Shown here piece after piece: positions 1-5,117 of a stretch of 5,117 nt of DNA. The stretch lies in the NCBI GenBank assembly GCA_030042755.1, contig JASHZC010000087.1:1-5117 (forward strand), in the 5' to 3' direction. Every line of letters starts with the position of its first letter. The first letter of the stretch is position 1. A model generated the notes under the pieces. The model ran no database searches. It had not been told where the DNA came from and saw only the letters and a program-made list of their open reading frames with translations. Origin of the DNA: Vulcanimicrobiota bacterium (GTDB taxonomy: Bacteria; Eremiobacterota; Eremiobacteria; Baltobacterales; Baltobacteraceae). The translations under genes and the position numbers were made by a program.

Positions 1-159
1 GCGAGCGTCGAGGCCTACGATCGCACCGCACAGTTCACGCCGCAGAATGTGGAAACGGCAGATCAGCGCGCGGAACTGGTGTACGGGGTAAAGCTGCGTA
101 TCAAGGATCCGCACCAGCGACTGCTCGACGGAACGACGGTCACGGTCGAACTTCAATGA
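1..159 (+). CDS. HlyD/YbhG-type membrane fusion protein, C-terminal end (partial)
   Basis: Only the last 52 codons are in the window, in frame 1, ending at TGA 157-159; the 5' end is cut off. The visible protein contains FTPQNVETADQRAELVYGVK followed by a short beta-rich tail ending TTVTVELQ. From memory this closely resembles the C-terminal beta-barrel and membrane-proximal part of E. coli YbhG (FTPKTVQT, then LVY, then MPVTVQF). By family knowledge, such adaptors sit in the periplasm or cell envelope, anchored to the inner membrane, and connect an ABC exporter to an outer-membrane channel. The stop overlaps the next gene's start as ATGA (156-159), and the next two genes are an ABC ATPase and an ABC-2 permease. 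That context supports the assignment. The substrate cannot be inferred. An adaptor normally implies a diderm envelope, which is suggestive but not proof. Confidence 0.85.
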   Translation, partial: ASVEAYDRTAQFTPQNVETADQRAELVYGVKLRIKDPHQRLLDGTTVTVELQ

Positions 160-1085
160 CCGATCCGGCGATCGTCCTGCAAGGGCTCACGAAACGCTAC
201 GGCGATCGAACCGTCGTCGACAGCGTGAGCTTTTCGATCGAACGCGGAAGCATCTTCGGATTTCTCGGCCCGAACGGCAGCGGCAAGACGACGACGATCA
301 AGATGCTCTGCGGATTGGTTCGGCCAACTGCCGGCGCCGCGCGCGTTGCCGGTTACGACGTCGAAAGGCAGTCGAACCTCGTGCGACGCTCGATTGGATA
401 CATGGCGCAAGGCTTCTCGTTATACGGCGACTTGACGGTGGACGAAAATCTCGAATTCTATGCGCTCGCGTATGGGCTCAAAGATCGAGAGGAGCGAAAA
501 CGCCGCGTCATTCAGATTGTCGGAATCGGCGAGTATCACAGCTATTTGTCGTCAAGCTTGTCGGGAGGCTGGCAGCGGCGGTTGGCGCTTGCGTGCGCGC
601 TGCTGCACGATCCGCCCGTCGTCTTTCTCGACGAACCGACCGCCGGCATCGATCCGGTTGCGCGGCGCGATCTGTGGGATTTGCTCTTTCAGCTGGCCGC
701 AACCGGCAAAACGTTCTTCGTCACGACGCACTACATGGACGAAGCCGAGCGATGTTCGTCGTTGGCGTACATCTTCCAAGGGCACGTTCTTGCCAGTGGC
801 TCACCGGAAGAAATCTGCGCGTTGCCCGATGTAACGCCGACCGGCACGGTGCGCTACGCAATCGCGACCGACGACGTGATGGAAACGTTTCGGAAGCTCC
901 ACGAACTGCGCACCGTGCGCGACGCCACGATCTTTGGACGCGACATCCACGTTGTCGTCGATCGCAGCGTCCCCGCGGCGGATCTCGCGAGCGCCGCCGG
1001 CGTCGATGCGTCGCGCGTGTCGCCGATTCGGCCGTCGCTCGAAGACGCATTCGTTGCGCTTACGCGCAAAACGGAGGCGGCGTGA
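156..1085 (+). CDS. ABC exporter ATP-binding protein (single NBD, YbhF/CcmA-like)
   Basis: This 309-residue cytoplasmic ATPase should power the permease encoded just downstream. All nucleotide-binding motifs are present: Walker A GPNGSGKT at 38-45, Q-loop Gln85, signature LSGGWQ at 135-140, Walker B VVFLDE at 155-160 with catalytic Glu160, D-loop GID at 164-166, and H-loop His192. The signature has Trp where LSGGQ has Gln; a similar variant is familiar in the YbhF/drug-exporter branch and is not a sign of decay. Residues about 235-309 form a C-terminal extension typical of ATPases paired with ABC-2 permeases. E. coli YbhF carries two NBDs in tandem, but this protein has one and would act as a dimer. 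The ATG overlaps the upstream stop as ATGA and lacks a strong Shine-Dalgarno sequence, so translational coupling is likely. Its own stop overlaps the permease GTG. Confidence 0.95.
   Translation: MTDPAIVLQGLTKRYGDRTVVDSVSFSIERGSIFGFLGPNGSGKTTTIKMLCGLVRPTAGAARVAGYDVERQSNLVRRSIGYMAQGFSLYGDLTVDENLEFYALAYGLKDREERKRRVIQIVGIGEYHSYLSSSLSGGWQRRLALACALLHDPPVVFLDEPTAGIDPVARRDLWDLLFQLAATGKTFFVTTHYMDEAERCSSLAYIFQGHVLASGSPEEICALPDVTPTGTVRYAIATDDVMETFRKLHELRTVRDATIFGRDIHVVVDRSVPAADLASAAGVDASRVSPIRPSLEDAFVALTRKTEAA
1073..1077 (+). promoter_or_regulatory. Shine-Dalgarno GGAGG deciding the permease start
   Basis: GGAGG lies inside the last codons of the ATPase gene, four bases before GTG 1082. The next in-frame candidate, ATG 1109, has no purine-rich motif before it. 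This favours the GTG start, although the four-base spacing is slightly short. Confidence 0.65.
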
Positions 1086-2197
1086 GCGGGCTCTTCGATT
1101 TTTCGGGCATGGGCGCCGTTATCTACAAGGAGCTGCGGCAGATCTTACGCAGCCCGGTGACGCTGGCGCTTGCCGTCGGCGTCCCGCTGGTGCAATTGCT
1201 CTTGCTCGGCTACGCGATAAACACGACGGTCGAACACGTTCCCGCCGCCGTGTATCGCGAGGATCGCGGACCGGCCGCACAGGCGTTCATCGATAGCCTG
1301 GCGGGTTCCCGAACGTTCGACGTCGTGAGGTACGTGCAAAGCCGCAGCGGACTCATCGACCAAATCGTTGCCGGGCACGTGCGCGCCGCGTTCGACATCC
1401 CACCGAATTTCACGGCGGATTTGCTAGCCGGGCGTCATCCCGCGGTCGGGGCGTTCATCGACGGGTCCGACTCGGCAATCGCGCAAGTTGCGTACGGTTC
1501 GGCCGTCGCACTCGGCGGCATTCCCTTGCGCGATCTGACGCAAGCGCCGGAGCAGCAGTACGAGGTACGGCCTACGGTGCTGTTCAACCCGGCGATGCGC
1601 AGCGCGAACTTCTTCGTTCCCGGTTTGATCGGGCTGGTGCTGCAAAACATCACGATCATGCTGACGGCACTCGCCATTGTCGGCGAACGGGAACGCGGAA
1701 CGCTCGATCAGCTGCTCGTTACGCCGATTGGAACCGCAGGTTTGATGCTCGGAAAGTTGATTCCGTACGTTCTAGTCGCGGCGCTACAGTTTGTCGTCGT
1801 GCTGCTCGGGCTGCGCTATGTCTTCGCCGTTCCGATTGCGGGCAGCGTGCTGCTGCTCTCGATCCTTTCGCTGGCGTTTCTTCTCGTTTCGCTCGGACTG
1901 GGGCTCTTCATTTCGACGATCGCACAGACGCAGATTCAAGCCCAGCTGATGGCAATCTTCATCTTGCTGCCTTCCGTGCTGGTCTCCGGCGCGGTCTTCG
2001 AACGATCGCTGATGCCCGAAGCGATGCAGCTCTTCGGCTACGCGATCCCGCTCACGTATTACATCGAAATCTTGCGCGGCATCGTCATTCGGGGCGCGGG
2101 CGTGGCGCAGTTGTGGACGTCGATCGTGCCGATGCTGCTCTATGGTTTAGCGATCTTCATCGCTGCGAGCATTCGTTTCGCGCGCACGACGCGCTAA
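1082..2197 (+). CDS. ABC-2 type transporter permease (YbhS/YbhR-like)
   Basis: This is the membrane subunit of the exporter, 371 residues from GTG 1082, close to the usual 370 or so for YbhS/YbhR. One hydrophobic segment lies near the N-terminus (about 26-46). A large, less hydrophobic, presumably extracytoplasmic region follows (about 47-175), then five hydrophobic segments (about 179-200, 227-248, 254-280, 287-305 and 345-365), giving the six-helix ABC-2 pattern. Family signatures are visible: KELRQILRSP at 16-25 before the first helix, GERERGTLDQLLVTP at 201-215 after the second, and IPLTYYIEILRG at 322-333. GTG 1082 is chosen because it overlaps the ATPase stop (GTGA) and has GGAGG upstream; the frame is open far upstream only as a shadow of the ATPase gene. 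No second permease follows, so a homodimer is inferred. Substrate unknown; lipophilic drugs or envelope molecules are possible. The gene ends convergently, overlapping the next gene's stop by four bases. Confidence 0.93.
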   Translation: MSGLFDFSGMGAVIYKELRQILRSPVTLALAVGVPLVQLLLLGYAINTTVEHVPAAVYREDRGPAAQAFIDSLAGSRTFDVVRYVQSRSGLIDQIVAGHVRAAFDIPPNFTADLLAGRHPAVGAFIDGSDSAIAQVAYGSAVALGGIPLRDLTQAPEQQYEVRPTVLFNPAMRSANFFVPGLIGLVLQNITIMLTALAIVGERERGTLDQLLVTPIGTAGLMLGKLIPYVLVAALQFVVVLLGLRYVFAVPIAGSVLLLSILSLAFLLVSLGLGLFISTIAQTQIQAQLMAIFILLPSVLVSGAVFERSLMPEAMQLFGYAIPLTYYIEILRGIVIRGAGVAQLWTSIVPMLLYGLAIFIAASIRFARTTR

Positions 2198-2757
2198 CGC
2201 TCGCGCGGGTGACGCTCGACGAACGCGACAAATTGCTCCACGAAGTCCGAAACGAGCGATAGGATCGCGGAGTTCACGATGTTGCCGTCGTCGTCAAAAA
2301 TCGAGCCGGCGCCGGCGATTTGGAGTCTGTCCTCAAACCAAGGACGCATCTCGAGCGTGCGCATGACCGGAAGCCACGCCGCCTGAGCGTTCCCGGTTCC
2401 CCACCGTCCCGGCGACGCTCCCATCATCGCAACGTTCAAGCCGCGGAAAACGCGGTCGGCGTCGTCGGCCGGACGCGAGAGCCAATCGATTGCATTCTTG
2501 AAAACGCCGGGGATCGAATTGTTGAACTCGGGCGTAACCAGCAGCAGCCCGTCGCTCTGTGCGATTGCATCCTTCAATCGCGCGACCGGCTGCGGAAAGG
2601 CGCTCTCTTCAACGTCGAAGTTGTACAGTGGAAACTCGGAGATGCTTTCGATCCGGAACGTCGACGTCTTTGGAACGTATCGGGCGGCCGCCCGTAGTAA
2701 CGCGGCGTTATACGACTTCCGGCGCAGGCTTCCGGATAAGCCGATGATGGTTGCCAT
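2194..2757 (-). CDS. NAD(P)H-dependent FMN reductase (ChrR/YieF-type flavoprotein)
   Basis: A 187-residue flavodoxin-fold oxidoreductase, presumably cytosolic. The N-terminal GLSGSLRRKSYN (6-17) is the FMN phosphate-binding loop of the family. TPEFNNSIPGVFKNAIDW (75-92) is its highly conserved second motif, and GASPGRWGTGNAQ (113-125) completes the flavin site. Members transfer electrons from NAD(P)H to bound FMN and on to quinones, azo dyes or metal ions such as chromate; the physiological substrate here is unknown. Length is normal for the family. The ATG shares one base with the nadD stop (TGATG, minus strand) and has only a weak CGGA upstream, so it is likely coupled to nadD and is the last gene of the rpmA-obg-nadD operon. 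Its TAG stop overlaps the convergent permease TAA. A named enzyme such as ChrR cannot be assigned from sequence alone. Confidence 0.92.
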   Translation of the reverse strand: MATIIGLSGSLRRKSYNAALLRAAARYVPKTSTFRIESISEFPLYNFDVEESAFPQPVARLKDAIAQSDGLLLVTPEFNNSIPGVFKNAIDWLSRPADDADRVFRGLNVAMMGASPGRWGTGNAQAAWLPVMRTLEMRPWFEDRLQIAGAGSIFDDDGNIVNSAILSLVSDFVEQFVAFVERHPRER

Positions 2758-3362
2758 CAGTCATGAATTCCGTATAGGCTTCGAGCAACGATGTAGTGCC
2801 AGACGGCTTCGGGGACGAGGTAACGGATGCTCTGTCCCTGCGAGAGCAGGGTTCGCACCAGCGTTGCCGACTCGGTCAGCTCGGGCATATTGAGCGTCGC
2901 AATACGGGCGCGCAATTCTTTTGGAACCGCGTCGAGGACGCGCTGCAGCGCCTCTGGGCGCACGCCTACGCGTGGAGCGATGACGAAGCGGTCGAGCTGT
3001 TCGAGCACGTCGTTGAAGCGTTCCCAATGTGAGTTCGCCAGCGAATCGGCGCCGATAATGAACGTGAATCCGGCTTGCGGATATTTTTGCTTGAGCGACG
3101 GCAGCAGATCGGCGGTATACCCCGTCGCATCGTCCCGCAAATCGGTCTCGTCGAGCGCGAAGCCCGGATTACCGGCGATTGCGCCGAGAATCATCGCGCA
3201 GCGGTCGACGGCATCCGCTTCTGCGGCGTCGCGATAATGCTGTCGCTTCGTCGGAACGAAGAGCACGCGATCGAGGCCCTCGAGCAGCCGTGCGGATTCG
3301 GCCAAAAAGAGATGCGCGTTGTGTATCGGGTCGAACGTGCCGCCGAAGATACCCAGTTTCAT
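2757..3362 (-). CDS. nadD: Nicotinate-nucleotide adenylyltransferase
   Basis: A 201-residue cytosolic enzyme that joins nicotinate mononucleotide and ATP to form deamido-NAD plus pyrophosphate, the step before NAD synthetase. The start MKLGIFGGTFDPIHNAH (1-17) carries the nucleotidyltransferase signature; the family HxGH motif reads HNAH here (His14, His17), with Ala in place of Gly, and both histidines are kept. FIIGADSLANSHWERF in the middle is the conserved NadD substrate loop, and ESATLVR at 164-170 matches the C-terminal ISATxxR ATP-binding motif, followed by SIRYLVPEAVWHYI. The frame stays open further upstream, but only over obg. ATG 3362 is chosen because it begins exactly at the conserved N-terminus and overlaps the obg TGA as ATGA. 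The usual downstream partner rsfS is absent; an FMN reductase follows instead. Expression probably depends on coupling to obg, since no good Shine-Dalgarno is seen. Confidence 0.96.
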   Translation of the reverse strand: MKLGIFGGTFDPIHNAHLFLAESARLLEGLDRVLFVPTKRQHYRDAAEADAVDRCAMILGAIAGNPGFALDETDLRDDATGYTADLLPSLKQKYPQAGFTFIIGADSLANSHWERFNDVLEQLDRFVIAPRVGVRPEALQRVLDAVPKELRARIATLNMPELTESATLVRTLLSQGQSIRYLVPEAVWHYIVARSLYGIHD

Positions 3363-4624
3363 GAATACGTGAACTCGTACGGTCCGATGCGCACGGTATC
3401 CCCTTCGACCGCTCCAAGCTCGCGTAATTTTTTCTCCACGCCCAACTTTGCCAATGCGCGTTCGAAACGAGCCAGCGCTTCGTCCGAATCGAAGTTGGTC
3501 ACGGCGGCGAGGTGCTCGACGCGCTCGCCCGTTACGACAAACGTTCCGTCCGGCGCGCGCGTGATTGCGAAGGCTTCGCTCGGCGTCAACTCGATTCGCG
3601 CCGGCGGGGGCGTCACGATCTCCGGAAGGGGTGCGTCTTTGATCGTTTGCCAGACGGCATAAACCAAGTCTTGCACGCCTTCGCGCGTCGCCGAGCTGAT
3701 GCCGCGCGTTTCGGGAAACCGTTCGCGCATTTCTCGCAGGCGCTCCTGAGCGTCGGGGAGATCGAGTTTGCTCACCACGAGCAACGTCGGCTTGTCGATC
3801 AACCGCGGGTTCCACGCATGCAGCTCGCGTTCGATCGTTTCCTTGTCGTGCAGCATCTCGTCGAGCGGTTTTGCTCCGTCGAGCAGATGTACGAGCGCGC
3901 GCGTGCGTTCGACGTGCCGCAGAAATTGATCGCCCAGTCCCGCGCCTTCGTGTGCGCCTTCGATCAAACCGGGCACGTCGACCATCACGAACGATTCGTC
4001 ATCCGAGACACGCACGACGCCGAGCTGGGGCTCGATCGTGGTGAACGGATAATTGGCGATTTTGGGACGCGCGGCGGAAACGACCGAAAGCAGCGTCGAT
4101 TTTCCGGCATTTGGGACGCCGATGACGCCGCAATCGGCGAGGAGTTTGAGTTCTAGTCGCAAGGCGCAGCGCTCGCCGGGTTCGCCGTTGTAGGCGATAC
4201 GCGGCGCTTGCCGCGTGCTGGTGGCGAAATGCTGGTTGCCGAGGCCGCCTTTTCCACCGCGAGCAACCTGCACGCGTTCGCCTTCGTGCGAGAGGTCGCC
4301 AAGAAATGCTTCGGACTTTCCTTCGAACGCGCGATAGACGAGCGTGCCGACCGGCACCGCGATCGTCAGATCGACGCCGCTGCGCCCCGATTTATTGGAT
4401 TGTCCGCCCGGTTTGCCGGATTCGGCTGCGAACTGACGTTTGAAACGAAACTCGACGAGCGTCGAAAGCTCGGACGTTGCCTGCAGGTAGACGCTGCCGC
4501 CGTGACCGCCGTCGCCGCCGGCCGGACCGCCTTTGGGAATGTACTTTTCACGACGCCAGGCAACGATGCCGTCGCCGCCGTTTCCGGCCGCAACGGTGAT
4601 CGTCGCTTCGTCAATGAATTGCAG
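3359..4624 (-). CDS. obg: Obg/CgtA GTPase, probable CTG start
   Basis: A 421-residue essential GTPase that binds the 50S ribosomal precursor and links ribosome assembly to the stress response. Three domains are in order: the glycine-rich Obg fold (about 1-158, with AAGNGGDG and KGGPAGGDGGHGG), the G domain, and a C-terminal OCT domain (about 351-421, from DGTFVVTGERVEH onward). G motifs: G1 GVPNAGKST 169-177, G2 YPFTT 192-196, G3 DVPG 216-219, G4 SKLD 285-288 (Ser for the usual Asn of NKxD), G5 SSA 310-312. The N-terminus is the odd part. Reading upstream, the conserved frame runs to MQFIDEATITV with a CTG codon as the first residue, preceded by TTC, AGA and an in-frame TAG (4633-4631). There is no ATG, GTG or TTG until GTG 4357, which lies inside the Obg fold. 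E. coli Obg begins MKFVDEA, so CTG aligns exactly with the expected Met. ATT 4615 is a less likely alternative start. A sequencing error at this codon cannot be excluded. Confidence 0.93.
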   Translation of the reverse strand: MQFIDEATITVAAGNGGDGIVAWRREKYIPKGGPAGGDGGHGGSVYLQATSELSTLVEFRFKRQFAAESGKPGGQSNKSGRSGVDLTIAVPVGTLVYRAFEGKSEAFLGDLSHEGERVQVARGGKGGLGNQHFATSTRQAPRIAYNGEPGERCALRLELKLLADCGVIGVPNAGKSTLLSVVSAARPKIANYPFTTIEPQLGVVRVSDDESFVMVDVPGLIEGAHEGAGLGDQFLRHVERTRALVHLLDGAKPLDEMLHDKETIERELHAWNPRLIDKPTLLVVSKLDLPDAQERLREMRERFPETRGISSATREGVQDLVYAVWQTIKDAPLPEIVTPPPARIELTPSEAFAITRAPDGTFVVTGERVEHLAAVTNFDSDEALARFERALAKLGVEKKLRELGAVEGDTVRIGPYEFTYS

Positions 4625-4640
4625 GAATCTCTAGGTTGCG
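4625..4640 (-). promoter_or_regulatory. rpmA-obg gap with weak ribosome binding site before CTG
   Basis: Sixteen bases separate the rpmA TAA from the obg CTG. The only purine-rich element is AGAGA (4632-4628), three bases from the start codon, which is short and poor. A weak site plus a CTG start suggests low or coupled translation of obg after the highly expressed rpmA. The sequence is seen directly; the effect is inferred. Confidence 0.4.
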
Positions 4641-4922
4641 TTACGCGGCGGCGGTGCGCACGTTGACGTGCTTGCGATTGCGGCGCGTCGAAAATTCCAC
4701 GGTGCCTTCGACCAGCGCGAAAAGCGTGTGATCCTTACCGATCCCTACGTTCTCGCCCGGATAGAACTTGGTGCCGCGCTGACGCACGAGGATGTTGCCC
4801 GCAAGCACGCGCTCACCGCCGAAGCGCTTCACGCCCAGACGCTGGGCATTCGAATCGCGCCCGTTACGGGTAGAGCCGGCGCCCTTTTTGGACGCAAAAA
4901 GCTGCAGGTCGAACTGGAACAT
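4641..4922 (-). CDS. rpmA: 50S ribosomal protein bL27 with cleavable N-terminal extension
   Basis: A 93-residue protein of the large ribosomal subunit whose N-terminal tail reaches the peptidyl-transferase centre. The core [20 protein letters not shown] (10-29) followed by [20 protein letters not shown] is unmistakable. In front of it is the nine-residue pre-peptide MFQFDLQLF, matching in length and pattern the Firmicutes version (MLKLNLQFF in S. aureus) that the cysteine protease Prp removes between Phe and Ala. By analogy the mature protein would start at Ala10. ATG 4922 is firm because it begins the pre-peptide; an open frame upstream to 5003 shows no conserved residues. rplU and prp, normally just upstream, are not adjacent; a divergent gene is there instead. 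A promoter (TTGCCA, 18 bases, TATACT) lies immediately upstream, and obg follows after 16 bases. Heads the four-gene operon. Confidence 0.97.
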   Translation of the reverse strand: MFQFDLQLFASKKGAGSTRNGRDSNAQRLGVKRFGGERVLAGNILVRQRGTKFYPGENVGIGKDHTLFALVEGTVEFSTRRNRKHVNVRTAAA

Positions 4923-4931
4923 AGCCTGCGG

Positions 4932-4961
4932 AGTATAGCAAAGCGCCGGAACGATTGGCAA
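4932..4961 (-). promoter_or_regulatory. Probable sigma70-type promoter of rpmA-obg-nadD operon
   Basis: On the minus strand, TTGCCA (4961-4956) and TATACT (4937-4932) each match five of six consensus bases and are 18 bases apart. The -10 box ends only nine bases before the rpmA ATG, so the expected transcript start falls 0-4 bases before the start codon. Predicted by eye; no experimental support. Confidence 0.55.
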
Positions 4962-4988
4962 GGACTCGGGTTCCCCCAAAAGTCGGGC

Positions 4989-5016
4989 TTGGCAGGGGCC
5001 CAATCCTGGGTATGAT
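4989..5016 (+). promoter_or_regulatory. Probable sigma70-type promoter of the divergent gene at 5051
   Basis: TTGGCA (4989-4994) and TATGAT (5011-5016) each match five of six consensus bases with a 16-base spacer. The expected start is around 5022-5025, giving a leader of about 26-29 bases that includes GAGGG (5038-5042), eight bases before ATG 5051. The arrangement is coherent, but it is a by-eye prediction. Confidence 0.55.
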
Positions 5017-5050
5017 CGTTCTTACCCCTTCCCGACCGAGGGCCCGATCG

Positions 5051-5117
5051 ATGACCGTAGCCGCTATCTCCTCGTTGAGTCCGCTGCGCCAGCTGGACCT
5101 CTTCACTACGGCCTCGA
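5051..5117 (+). CDS. N-terminal start of an unidentified protein (partial)
   Basis: Twenty-two codons are visible before the window ends: MTVAAISSLSPLRQLDLFTT, then Ala-Ser. I do not recognise the family and assign no function. It is called a gene because GAGGG lies at a good eight-base distance before the ATG, a promoter-like pair lies 35 bases further upstream, and the frame remains open to the edge. It is transcribed divergently from rpmA, in the position where prp or rplU would be expected on the other strand. The competing minus-strand open frame over this stretch shows no conserved motif. Confidence 0.5.
   Translation, partial: MTVAAISSLSPLRQLDLFTTAS

Noticed and set aside
593..1081. 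Upstream extension of the permease frame
   Set aside because: It overlaps the ATPase gene, is arginine-rich with no family features, and is an open frame caused by high GC. The GTG at 1082 fits the overlap and the GGAGG site.
2180..2210. Possible CGCGC/GCGCG hairpin at the convergent junction as a terminator
   Set aside because: The repeats are short and imperfect with no T-run on either side, which is expected by chance in GC-rich sequence.
2320..2893. Plus-strand open frames over the FMN reductase and nadD
   Set aside because: They are shadows of two conserved minus-strand genes, with no motifs of their own.
3363..3815. Upstream extension of the nadD frame
   Set aside because: It lies over obg, and its arginine-rich translation has no conserved motif. 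NadD begins normally at 3362.
3512..4156. Long open frame antisense to obg (214 codons)
   Set aside because: It mirrors the codon structure of a strongly conserved gene, and its translation shows no recognisable domain.
3359..4357. obg called from GTG 4357 as a truncated gene
   Set aside because: The conserved Obg fold continues in frame upstream without interruption to 4624, so the gene is not truncated or frameshifted.
4923..5003. 27-residue upstream extension of bL27
   Set aside because: It does not resemble any bL27 and covers the predicted promoter. The pre-peptide begins at 4922.
4208..5015. Plus-strand open frames antisense to obg and rpmA
   Set aside because: The opposite strand encodes unmistakable Obg and bL27. 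These frames have no family features.
4864..5106. Minus-strand 80-codon open frame across the divergent region
   Set aside because: It overlaps rpmA out of frame and both predicted promoters, and has no conserved motif.

Overview
This is a GC-rich bacterial window (about 60% GC by eye) with very tight gene packing and mostly core genes. The organism is not identifiable with certainty. Two points suggest a Terrabacteria-like lineage: bL27 carries a nine-residue Firmicutes-style N-terminal pre-peptide, and an rpmA-obg-nadD gene order is present. An uncultured high-GC phylum such as Eremiobacterota (WPS-2), Chloroflexota or Armatimonadota would fit, but this is inference. I see no mobile element, CRISPR array, tRNA or rRNA.

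Left part, plus strand (1-2197): the end of a three-gene export operon. It holds the C-terminus of a HlyD/YbhG-type membrane fusion protein, an ABC ATPase with a single nucleotide-binding domain, and one ABC-2 type permease. Successive genes overlap by 3-4 bases (ATGA, then GTGA), so translation is probably coupled. The layout resembles E. coli ybhGFSR but has a single NBD and one permease gene, so the transporter would be a homodimer unless a second permease lies elsewhere.

Middle and right, minus strand (4922 down to 2194): a four-gene operon read right to left, rpmA (bL27), obg (ribosome-assembly GTPase), nadD (nicotinate-nucleotide adenylyltransferase) and an NAD(P)H-dependent FMN reductase of the ChrR/YieF type. 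obg-nadD overlap by 4 bases and nadD-reductase by 1 base. obg has no ATG, GTG or TTG at its true 5' end. Its conserved N-terminus begins at a CTG codon, and a caller limited to standard starts would cut off the first 89 residues. The two operons converge and their stop codons overlap by 4 bases, with no room for an intergenic terminator.

Right end (4923-5117): a 128-base divergent intergenic region carries a sigma70-like promoter facing each way. One lies so close to rpmA that its transcript would have almost no leader. The other drives a plus-strand gene of unknown function that runs off the window.

No clearly new biological system is visible. The points most worth checking are the obg CTG start, the bL27 pre-peptide without prp or rplU beside it, and the near-leaderless rpmA promoter.
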